Assembly (NCBI RefSeq): GCF_013911965.1
Contig: NZ_JACESE010000013.1
Coordinates: 57,566 to 121,565, forward strand
DNA length: 64,000 bases
Direction of reading: 5' to 3'
DNA from: Phenylobacterium sp.
GTDB lineage: Bacteria; Pseudomonadota; Alphaproteobacteria; Caulobacterales; Caulobacteraceae
Positions within the stretch are counted from its first letter, which is position 1, and each line of letters starts with the position of its first letter. Positions 57,415-64,000 of this stretch are shown here, piece by piece. The position numbers were made by a program, and so were the translations under genes. Below the pieces are notes generated by a model, which was not told the DNA's origin, did no database searches, and was given only the letters and a program-made list of their open reading frames with translations.

Positions 57415-58436
57415 CCCATTCCTCCAAGGGGACCTTCGACCGCGCCGCCGTCATCGGCGCCGGGGCCTGGGGCACGGCTCTGGCCCAGGTCTGCGCCCGC
57501 GCCGGGCTCTCCACCACGCTGTGGGCCCGCGAGGCCGAGGTCGTCGCCTCGGTCAACGAGGCCCACGAGAACCGCCTGTTCCTGCCGGGCGTCGAGCTCG
57601 ACCCCGCCATCGCCGGCACGGGCGATTTCGCGGACCTCGCGGGCAGCGACCTCGTCCTCATGGTGGCCCCGGCCCAGCATCTGCGCGCCACGCTGTCCGC
57701 CTTCGCCCCGCACGCGCGGGAAGGCCTGCCCGTCCTCCTCTGCGCCAAGGGGGTGGAGCAGGGTTCACTGAAGCTGATGACCGAGGTTCTGGCCGAGACC
57801 CTGCCGCAAGCCGCGCCCGCCGTGCTGTCTGGCCCCAGCTTCGCCGGAGAGGTCGCGCGCGGGCTGCCCACGGCCGTGACGCTCGCCTGCCCGGACGAGG
57901 CGCTCGGCCGGGCGCTGGCCGAAGCCATCGCGCTTCCCGCCTTTCGTCCCTACTACGCGCCGGACATGGTCGGGGCCGAGGTGGGCGGGGCGATCAAGAA
58001 CGTGCTCGCCATCGCCTGCGGCGTCGTCGAGGGCCGCGGGCTGGGCCGCTCGGCCCATGCGGCGCTCATCACCCGCGGCTTCGCCGAGATGACCCGCCTG
58101 GCCGTGGCCCTGGGCGGGAAGCCCGAGACGGTGGCCGGCCTCTGCGGCCTGGGCGACCTGGTGCTGACCTGCTCCAGCCCGCAGTCGCGGAACATGAGCG
58201 TCGGCCTGGCGCTCGGCGGCGGCCAGACCCTGGAACAGGCGCTCGCCGGCACGCTCTCGGTGGCCGAGGGCGTCGCCTCGGCCCCGGCGGTGCGCCAGCT
58301 CGCCGCCAAGGTGGGCGTCGAGACCCCGATCTGCGAGGCCGTGGCCGCCATCCTGGCCGGCGAGGTGGCGGTGGACGCCGCCATCGAAGGCCTGCTCTCC
58401 CGCCCGCTCAAGGACGAACGCGAGGACCTGGAATGA
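57411..58436 (+). CDS. gpsA: glycerol-3-phosphate dehydrogenase [NAD(P)+]
   Basis: 341-residue enzyme making sn-glycerol-3-phosphate for phospholipids. The Rossmann motif [29 protein letters not shown], the catalytic Lys in [14 protein letters not shown] and [16 protein letters not shown] are intact. The ATG overlaps the tsaD stop, and its own stop overlaps the next start, so three or four genes are coupled in series. Confidence 0.96.
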   Translation: MTHSSKGTFDRAAVIGAGAWGTALAQVCARAGLSTTLWAREAEVVASVNEAHENRLFLPGVELDPAIAGTGDFADLAGSDLVLMVAPAQHLRATLSAFAPHAREGLPVLLCAKGVEQGSLKLMTEVLAETLPQAAPAVLSGPSFAGEVARGLPTAVTLACPDEALGRALAEAIALPAFRPYYAPDMVGAEVGGAIKNVLAIACGVVEGRGLGRSAHAALITRGFAEMTRLAVALGGKPETVAGLCGLGDLVLTCSSPQSRNMSVGLALGGGQTLEQALAGTLSVAEGVASAPAVRQLAAKVGVETPICEAVAAILAGEVAVDAAIEGLLSRPLKDEREDLE

Positions 58437-58717
58437 TCTATGTGCTGATGTGCTTCGACAAGACGAACGCCCTTTCCGAGCGGATGGCCGTGCGCGAGGC
58501 GCACCTGGCCTATATCGGCGGGCACATCGAGCGGGTGAAGCTGGCCGGACCCCTGCTGGACGAGGCCGGCGAGATGGCCGGCTCGCTCATCCTCTATGAG
58601 GCCGACAGCCTCGCCGAGGTCCGGGCCTTCAGCGACGCCGATCCCTACAAGACCGCCGGCGTCTTCGAGCGGGTCGAGATCTCGGCCATGAAGATCACCC
58701 GCGGGGGCCTGGCTTGA
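58433..58717 (+). CDS. YciI-family protein
   Basis: 94-residue small alpha/beta (ferredoxin-like) protein. The YCII pattern is clear: [28 protein letters not shown], then [35 protein letters not shown] with the conserved Asp-Pro-Tyr. Members are thought to be small dimeric enzymes of unsettled activity. It is coupled to gpsA by ATGA and to the Rieske gene by TTGA. Confidence 0.88.
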   Translation: MIYVLMCFDKTNALSERMAVREAHLAYIGGHIERVKLAGPLLDEAGEMAGSLILYEADSLAEVRAFSDADPYKTAGVFERVEISAMKITRGGLA

Positions 58718-59064
58718 ACCCCGCCCGGCCGCGCGCCGGGACCGACCTCTGCGCGCTTGAGGACATCGCCGAACCCGGCGCCAAGAGCTTCCGCTTCCGC
58801 GCGCAGGCGGCCATGTTCGCCGGCGTCGTGGTGCGCATCGGCGAAGAGGTCCGCGGCTATGTGGACAGCTGCCCCCACGCCGGCTGGCCCCTGTCGGCGC
58901 TGGACGACAGCTACCTGACGCGGGACCGCCGCCACATTCTCTGCGCCGGCCACGGCGCCCTATTCCGCCCCCTGGACGGCGAGTGCGTCGCCGGCCCCTG
59001 CGCCGGCGAAAGCCTCTCCCCCTGGCCCGTCGAGGTGCAGGACGGCCGGGTGGTGACGGTCTAG
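58714..59064 (+). CDS. Rieske 2Fe-2S protein, ferredoxin type
   Basis: 116-residue soluble protein with a Rieske cluster: Cys53-x-His55 in SCPHAGWPL and Cys77-x2-His80 in CAGHGALF. It resembles small NirD/dioxygenase-ferredoxin proteins. There is no adjacent oxygenase or reductase. The TTG start overlaps the YciI stop, and its TAG shares a CTAG with the convergent LysR gene. The electron partner is unknown. Confidence 0.87.
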   Translation: MNPARPRAGTDLCALEDIAEPGAKSFRFRAQAAMFAGVVVRIGEEVRGYVDSCPHAGWPLSALDDSYLTRDRRHILCAGHGALFRPLDGECVAGPCAGESLSPWPVEVQDGRVVTV

Positions 59065-59966
59065 AAGCCTCCCGCGTCGGCCGCAGCGAACCGGCCGAAA
59101 CCCTCCGCCAGGCTGTCCATCACGGCGCGGATGCGCGGGAGGCGGCGGAGGCTTTCGTGGGTGACGATCCAGGTCTCCAGTTCGGCCACCACCACCTCGG
59201 GCAAGACCCGGCGCAGGATGGGATCGCGCTCGCCGACGGGAATCTGGACGACGGCGATCCCCAGACCCGCCCGGGCGGCGGCCAGCTGGGCGGGATGGCT
59301 GTCGGTGCGCAGGGCGAAGCGCTCGCGGGCGAATCCCTGGCCGAGGCCGGCGGCGATGGCGAGGTCCGAGCGACTGCGGTCGGGGCCGATGATGTCATGG
59401 CCGGCCAGGTCGTTCAGGGCGGCGGGCGCGCCGCGCTCGGCGAGATAGGCTCGAGCCGCGAAGAAGCCCAGCGGGATCGTGGCCGCCTTGCGGGCCACCA
59501 GGGCCTCCTGCGCCGGCCGGATGGCGCGGACCGCCACATCCACCTCCTGGGCCAGCAGGTCGGCCGGCGCGTTGCTGAGCGCCAGCTCCACCTGGAGGGC
59601 CGGATGGCTTCGGCGCAGGGCCGCCAGCATCGGCGGCAGGACCTCGACCCCCATGAACTCCGAGACGCTGATCCGCACCACGCCGGCGGCCTCGCCGGAC
59701 GGGGCGGCGGCCAGCCGAACGAAATGGTCGGACGCCAGCGCCATAGCCCGGGCCGGCGCCGCCAACTCGCGGGCCTGTTCGGTCGGCGTCAGCCCATTGG
59801 GCGAGCGGGTGAAGAGGACGGTGCGAAGGGCCGCCTCCAGAGCCTCCAGCCGCGCCCGCGCCGTCGCATGGGAAATGCCGAGCCGCCGGGCCGCGCCCGA
59901 AAGGGAACCCTCCTCCAGAACGGCGAGGAAGGCCTGCTGCTCGTCCCAGGAGACCGGCTTGCTCAT
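59061..59966 (-). CDS. LysR-family transcription regulator
   Basis: 301-residue regulator with an N-terminal winged helix (WDEQQAFLAVLEEGSLSGAARRLGISHATARARLEALEAAL) and a LysR substrate-binding domain (about 90-295). Start 59966 (MSKPVSWDE) is chosen; the open frame runs further upstream without conservation. It is divergent from an NAD-dependent epimerase/SDR gene across a 91-nt gap, so that gene is its likely target. The effector is unknown. Confidence 0.9.
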   Translation of the reverse strand: MSKPVSWDEQQAFLAVLEEGSLSGAARRLGISHATARARLEALEAALRTVLFTRSPNGLTPTEQARELAAPARAMALASDHFVRLAAAPSGEAAGVVRISVSEFMGVEVLPPMLAALRRSHPALQVELALSNAPADLLAQEVDVAVRAIRPAQEALVARKAATIPLGFFAARAYLAERGAPAALNDLAGHDIIGPDRSRSDLAIAAGLGQGFARERFALRTDSHPAQLAAARAGLGIAVVQIPVGERDPILRRVLPEVVVAELETWIVTHESLRRLPRIRAVMDSLAEGFGRFAAADAGGF

Positions 59967-60057
59967 AGATTTTATGCTAGCAGGGCGTCGGTTTCTTGCA
60001 ATTTCTGCCAGCTCGCCTGGGGCGCAGACTTCGACCTCGTCACAGATGGAGAAGTCG

Positions 60058-61011
60058 ATGAACAGCAATAAGACGGCCCTCGTCCTGGGCGCCACCGGCG
60101 GCGTGGGCGGCGCGATCGCCGAGGCCCTCCTGCGTCGCGGCTGGCATGTGCGGGGGCTGGCGCGGGACCTCTCCGCGCCGGCCCTGGTCGCCCATCCGGG
60201 GCTCGAATGGCGGCAGGGCGACGCCATGAACCGGGCGCAGGTGGTCGCCGCCGCCGAGGGCATGAGCGCCATCGTCCATGCGGTCAATCCGCCGGGCTAT
60301 CGGAACTGGGGCGCCCTGGTCCTGCCGATGATCGACAACACCCTCGCCGCAGCCCGCGCCGCCGGGGGGGCGCGGATCGTCCTGCCGGGCACGATCTACA
60401 ACTACGACGTGGCCCGTACGCCGGTGATCTCGGCCGACACGCCTCAGCGCCCCCGCAGCCGCAAGGGCAGGATCCGAGTGGCGCTGGAGCGGCGGCTGGA
60501 GACCGCCGCGCCGGAGGCGCCTGTCCTGATCCTGCGGGCCGGCGACTTCTTCGGCCCCGGGGTCCGGTCGAGCTGGTTCGCCCAGGCCATGGTCAGGCCG
60601 GGCGAGCCGGTCCGCCGGATTGTCGACCCCGCCGGCGGACCTGGCCACAGCTGGGCCTATCTGCCTGATCTTGCGGAGGCCTTCGCCCGTCTGATGGATG
60701 CGGGCGAGCGCCTCGCCCCCTTCGAGCGCCTGCAGTTCGAGGGGCTCCATGACGGGACAGGATCGGTGATGACGGACGCCGTGCGCCGGGCGCTCGGCCG
60801 TGAGGTCCCGGTGCGGGCCTTTCCCTGGTGGCTGATGCGGGCGCTCGCCCCCTTCGGCGGCTTCCCGCGGGAGGCGGCCGACATCGCCGCCTACTGGCGT
60901 TGGCCGGCCCGGTTCGACAACCGGCGCCTCGTCGAGCTCCTCGGCGAGGAGCCGCGCACGCCGCTCGATGCCGCGGTGCGCGCCAGCCTAGCCGACCTGA
61001 GGGCGGCGTGA
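60058..61011 (+). CDS. NAD(P)-dependent epimerase/SDR family protein
   Basis: 317-residue atypical or extended short-chain dehydrogenase. The N-terminal dinucleotide motif is VLGATGGVGGAIAEALL, and the middle has LPGTIYNYDV near the usual Tyr position. The C-terminal half has ILRAGDFFGPG and HSWAYLPDLAEA, typical of extended SDRs. Start 60058 has GGAG 7 nt upstream. Divergent partner of the LysR gene. Substrate unknown. Confidence 0.85.
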   Translation: MNSNKTALVLGATGGVGGAIAEALLRRGWHVRGLARDLSAPALVAHPGLEWRQGDAMNRAQVVAAAEGMSAIVHAVNPPGYRNWGALVLPMIDNTLAAARAAGGARIVLPGTIYNYDVARTPVISADTPQRPRSRKGRIRVALERRLETAAPEAPVLILRAGDFFGPGVRSSWFAQAMVRPGEPVRRIVDPAGGPGHSWAYLPDLAEAFARLMDAGERLAPFERLQFEGLHDGTGSVMTDAVRRALGREVPVRAFPWWLMRALAPFGGFPREAADIAAYWRWPARFDNRRLVELLGEEPRTPLDAAVRASLADLRAA

Positions 61012-61027
61012 GCCGCTGTCGGCGGCC

Positions 61028-61453
61028 CTACCCCTGCTCCGCCAGCTTGTCGGCCACGCGGCCGTGCACGGCCTCGGCCTCCGGCGTCATGATCGAGTCG
61101 AAGTCCGACATCTCGTAGACCGGCCGGATCTCGATTTCGCTCGGGCCGAGCATGGGATTGGGGCAGCGTTTCACCCAGGCGACCGCCTCGTCCATGTCCT
61201 TGACCTCCCAGAGCCAGTAGCCGGCCACCAGCTCCTTGGTCTCGGCGAAGGGGCCGTCGATGACGGTGCGGGAGTCGCCGTCGAAGGCGATCCGCTTGCC
61301 CTGGGACGAAGGCTTCAGGCCGTCGCCGCCCTTCATGATCCCGGCCTCGACCAGCAGCTCGTTATAGCGTCCCATGGCTTCGAGCAGGTCGCTGCCCGGC
61401 ATGATCCCCGCCTCGCTGTCGGCCGTCGCCTTCACGAACACCATCACGCGCAT
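61028..61453 (-). CDS. YCII-related DGPF domain protein
   Basis: 141-residue protein of the DGPF/YCII-related family. MVFVKATADSEAG, MPGSDLLEAMGRYNELLVEAGIM and the name-giving DGPFAETKELVAGYWLWEV are clear. In many genomes such proteins sit beside ECF sigma factors; none is here. GGGAG lies before the start at 61453. Function unknown. Confidence 0.88.
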   Translation of the reverse strand: MRVMVFVKATADSEAGIMPGSDLLEAMGRYNELLVEAGIMKGGDGLKPSSQGKRIAFDGDSRTVIDGPFAETKELVAGYWLWEVKDMDEAVAWVKRCPNPMLGPSEIEIRPVYEMSDFDSIMTPEAEAVHGRVADKLAEQG

Positions 61454-61631
61454 CGCTTGTCTCCCTCGTCCTTGCCGGCCCCACGGCCGCTTCGAGCATA
61501 GGACGGCGCGGCGATGGGGAGTCCGACAATCCCAGCACTCAAAAATTCGCGCCGATCGGCCGAGCCCTTCCGCGACCCTTCCTTAACGGCTTGGCGGCTA
61601 TGGCTATCGCCGACCTTCGAAGGAGGACGCC

Positions 61632-62348
61632 TTGGCCGACCCGATCCGCGCGCTCGCCACGATGAACGGCCGCTTCGCGCAGCCCTTCGCCCAGACCATG
61701 CTGGTCCGGCCCAAGGCGCGCGAGGACGCCGGCGCCTTTGCGGCCCACTGCGCGGCCATGGACTTCGAGTTCACCACCGAGTGGGCGGACAACAACATTC
61801 CCTATGTGGCGCCCCTGCTGCGCGACTTCGCCGCCGGCCGCGGTCAGATCCGCTATCTCGAAATCGGCGCCTATGAAGGCCGCAACCTCGCCTTCATGGA
61901 CTGGCTGCTGCCGGCCAAGCTGGACGTCACCGTCATCGACCCCTGGTTCGACGAGACCCTGAACCCGGAGGAGAAGTACCACGCCGTCGAGCCGCGCTTC
62001 CGCCGCAACGTGGCCAAGCTCAACTTCACCAGCCTTGCGACCCGCAAGGGCTTCTCGACCTACGAGCTGCCGAAGATGCTGGCGGCGGGCGACCGGTTCG
62101 ACCTCATCTATGTGGACGGCAGCCACACCGCCTGGGCGGTGATGGTGGACCTCGCCTACTGCGCCGCCCTGCTCGACATCGGCGGCATGATGGTGCTGGA
62201 CGACTACTGGCACGACGAGAGCGAGATCGGCGGGCCGGGCGTCAAGCAGGCCGTCGACCGCTTCCACGGCGTCTTCCGCAACTACTTCGAGATCACCGCC
62301 GTCTATCGCCAGGTGGCGCTGACCAAGATCGCGGAGATCCCGCGCTAG
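61632..62348 (+). CDS. class I SAM-dependent methyltransferase
   Basis: 238-residue Methyltransf_24-like protein. IRYLEIGAYEGRNLAFMDWLLP is the SAM-binding motif, VTVIDPWFD motif II, FDLIYVDGSHTAWAVMVDL and GGMMVLDDYWHD the later motifs. The start is TTG at 61632 with a consensus AGGAGG 5 nt upstream. The substrate cannot be guessed; similar proteins modify sugars or small acceptors. Confidence 0.85.
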   Translation: MADPIRALATMNGRFAQPFAQTMLVRPKAREDAGAFAAHCAAMDFEFTTEWADNNIPYVAPLLRDFAAGRGQIRYLEIGAYEGRNLAFMDWLLPAKLDVTVIDPWFDETLNPEEKYHAVEPRFRRNVAKLNFTSLATRKGFSTYELPKMLAAGDRFDLIYVDGSHTAWAVMVDLAYCAALLDIGGMMVLDDYWHDESEIGGPGVKQAVDRFHGVFRNYFEITAVYRQVALTKIAEIPR

Positions 62349-62366
62349 ACGGGCGCGCAGGGGGGG

Positions 62367-62420
62367 CGTCGGCGCCGAAATTGCGGGCGCAAGGCGCCTG
62401 GCCAGCCGTCGGCGCCGAAA
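62367..62420. repeat. two direct copies of CGTCGGCGCCGAAA, each holding palindrome TCGGCGCCGA
   Basis: Identical 14-nt copies start at 62367 and 62407, exactly 40 nt apart, in the gap before the wall hydrolase. Each contains a perfect 10-bp palindrome, which suggests a pair of operator sites on one DNA face. Confidence 0.55.
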
Positions 62421-62525
62421 ACGAGCAGTCGCCAAACCTGCCGATCCAGATTCCGTCTGGAAATGGGACAGCTTTGGGCCTATTGCATCGCAGCGACGGG
62501 GGACGGGCGCGTCAGGGAGCTGAGC

Positions 62526-63755
62526 GTGCTGAAGTTTCGTCGCGATTCCGACACCGAACATCATGACGGGCCGCTGGGCGGCCTGAGGGTCCTCGCCATC
62601 GCCGGGGCGGCCGCCTGTGTCGCCGTGGGTCTGGCCGTCGCGGCCCCGCTTCTGAACGCCGACCGCGCCGAGGTGGCGCAGCTGGCGCGGCTGACCGGCG
62701 GCGAGATGGACGCGGTGGCCTTCGCCCGGCTGACGGGAAGCATGGACCCGGCCATGCTCAGCATCGCCGACCGTTTCGCGCCGCAGGAAATGACGCCCGC
62801 CTTCGCCCGCGTCGACCGCGAGGCCGGCGTGATGAACGTGCTGGACGGCGGCGCGCCCGAACCGGCGGTGCTGCGCCTGCAGGACATGGACGAGGCCCAG
62901 GCGCGGGCCTGGAACGCCTCCAACCCGACCTCGACCCTGCCCAATCCGGCCGCGCGGCCCTTCGTCATCCACGGGACGCCCCTGCACCAGGCGCGCGCCG
63001 CCGACTGCCTGGCCGCCGCCGTCTATTACGAGGCCCGCTATGAGAGCCTGGACGGCCAGCGGGCCGTGGCCCAGGTGGTGCTGAACCGGGTGCGCCACCC
63101 GGCCTATCCGAATTCCGTGTGCGGCGTGGTCTTCCAGGGCTCGAACCGCACCACCGGCTGCCAGTTCACCTTCACCTGCGACGGCGCCCTGGCGCGCATG
63201 CCCGATCCGGAGGGCTGGCGCCGCGCCCGTCAGGTGGCCGAGGCGGCGCTGTCGGGCTACGTCATGAAGGGCGTGGGCAACGCCACCCACTATCACGCCA
63301 ACTATGTGGCCCCCTACTGGAGCCCCAACCTGCTCAAGGTGGCCACCGTCGGGGCCCACATCTTCTATCGCTGGATGGGCGGCTGGGGTCTGCCGGGCGC
63401 GTTCGGGCACGCCTATGGGGGCGATGAGTCGATCGGCTTCCAGATCGCCGCGCTGAACCGCATCTCCACGCCCGCCCAGATCGAGCTCGTCGCCACCGCC
63501 GAGGAGATGGAGGCGCTCACCCCCACCCTGATCGGCGAGGCCGGCAAGGGCCAGACCGACAGGACCAAGGCCCACGCCGCCGAGGTCGAGGTGGTCGAGG
63601 TCGCGGCCGTCGAATCCGAACTGGTGGCCCAGCCCCAGATGGTGGCGAAGGAGGCCGAGAACCTCGTCCCCGCCGAGGACCTCGACTGGCTCGGCCGCGT
63701 GAAGTCCCAGGCCGCCCCGCGCGTGGCCATGCCCACCGGCGGCCGGATGTTCTGA
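62526..63755 (+). CDS. SleB-type cell wall hydrolase
   Basis: 409-residue peptidoglycan-active protein with an N-terminal transmembrane anchor (LRVLAIAGAAACVAVGLAVAAPLL, about 20-45) and a Hydrolase_2 (SleB) domain (about 180-290: AAAVYYEARYESLDGQRAVAQVVLNRVRHPAYPNSVCGVVF, GCQFTFTCDG, HYHANYVAPYW). The Glu in YYEARYE is the predicted catalytic residue. The tail is Ala/Glu/Val-rich. The GTG start at 62526 has GGGAG 7 nt upstream; the ATG at 62463 is less likely. Related alphaproteobacterial proteins act in cell wall remodelling. Confidence 0.87.
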   Translation: MLKFRRDSDTEHHDGPLGGLRVLAIAGAAACVAVGLAVAAPLLNADRAEVAQLARLTGGEMDAVAFARLTGSMDPAMLSIADRFAPQEMTPAFARVDREAGVMNVLDGGAPEPAVLRLQDMDEAQARAWNASNPTSTLPNPAARPFVIHGTPLHQARAADCLAAAVYYEARYESLDGQRAVAQVVLNRVRHPAYPNSVCGVVFQGSNRTTGCQFTFTCDGALARMPDPEGWRRARQVAEAALSGYVMKGVGNATHYHANYVAPYWSPNLLKVATVGAHIFYRWMGGWGLPGAFGHAYGGDESIGFQIAALNRISTPAQIELVATAEEMEALTPTLIGEAGKGQTDRTKAHAAEVEVVEVAAVESELVAQPQMVAKEAENLVPAEDLDWLGRVKSQAAPRVAMPTGGRMF

Positions 63756-63787
63756 GGCCCGCGCGCGGCCGGGCGCGTCGCGGACGA

Positions 63788-63860
63788 CGATCCCCGTCAT
63801 GCTCGAGCTTGTCCCGAACATCCCCGTCGAGGGCAGGTGCGGGCGTCGAGAGGATGCCCG
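63788..63860. repeat. intergenic repeat with CCCGTCATGCTCGAGCTTGTCC core
   Basis: The stretch GTCATGCTCGAGCTTGTCCCG, containing the palindrome GCTCGAGC, is a frequently repeated intergenic element in alphaproteobacteria. It is followed by a CATCC...GGATG pair. Only one copy is in this window. Confidence 0.45.
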
Positions 63861-63910
63861 GCGCAGGGCCGGGAATGGCGGAATGATGGGGAGCCGCAGC
63901 GCCCTTCGGT

Positions 63911-64000
63911 CTAGGGCGTGGACTCATAAGCTCTGAGCCACAGGCGGGTTGAGGCGAGCAGGACGGCGGCGAGGAAGTTCCTGGCCAGCTTGTCGAAGCG
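63911..64000 (-). mobile_element. 3' end of an IS5-type transposase gene (runs off the window)
   Basis: The minus strand from the window edge reads RFDKLARNFLAAVLLAS followed by TRLWLRAYESTP and TAG, 29 residues. RFDKLARNFLA is the typical C terminus of IS5-family DDE transposases. The rest of the element lies beyond 64000. GGGCGTGGACTCATAAG at 63914-63930 probably includes the element's terminal inverted repeat. Confidence 0.75.

Overview
The window is GC-rich (about 70%) and densely packed. It looks like the chromosome of an alphaproteobacterium of the order Caulobacterales, most likely Phenylobacterium or a close relative. The reasons are the gene set and order (nfuA-tsaB-rimI-fur-miaB-phoH-ybeY-corC-lnt-XRE-metK-trmB, rimP-nusA-ylxR-infB, hslVU, DUF484-xerC), the frequent GTG and TTG starts, and the alphaproteobacterial palindromic repeats. 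From memory, several of these blocks lie near the replication origin in Caulobacter crescentus. That is a recollection and has not been compared here.

Layout. 1-5.4 kb: a DUF6438 lipoprotein, an HSL-type esterase, a minus-strand operon (GGDEF cyclase, pseudouridine synthase, membrane protein) and purEK. 5.4-16.9 kb: recQ, trmD-rplS, tesB, a DUF484-xerC-acetyltransferase operon, a transaldolase, priA, a Crp/Fnr regulator, nth and a DUF2244 protein. 17-24.4 kb: hslVU, a MoeB/ThiF protein, an AT-richer DUF3800 gene, a GFA protein, an OhrR-type regulator divergent from a Tat-exported alpha/beta hydrolase, and an HWE histidine kinase. 24.6-42.3 kb: glnD-murJ, trpS-usp, nfuA, the tsaB-to-lnt gene train with fur, then XRE-metK-trmB and convergent ppa. 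42.3-48.6 kb: the rimP-nusA-ylxR-infB operon behind a strong promoter and a rimP-leader-like attenuator. 48.7-54.3 kb: an orphan LuxI-family gene, glutamine-dependent NAD synthetase, a Na+/H+ antiporter, an unknown winged-helix protein, a hypoxanthine/uracil DNA glycosylase and tRNA-Thr(CGT). 54.4-64 kb: hemC and hemD, a 48-residue membrane protein, tsaD-gpsA-yciI-Rieske, a LysR/SDR divergent pair, a DGPF protein, a methyltransferase, a SleB-type wall hydrolase, and the 3' end of an IS5-type transposase running off the window.

Most of the content is conserved housekeeping: translation and tRNA modification, purine, heme, NAD and lipoprotein synthesis, DNA repair, and proteolysis. I did not find an unmistakably new multi-gene system. 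The observations most worth following are: the ohrR-type regulator paired with a Tat hydrolase instead of ohr, with two shared operator-like sites; the orphan LuxI homologue placed after infB; the AT-rich DUF3800 insertion; a PriA that has lost its second zinc site; a 48-residue membrane protein coupled to hemD; repeated TTGA and CTAG gene junctions; and an operator-like palindrome before metK.
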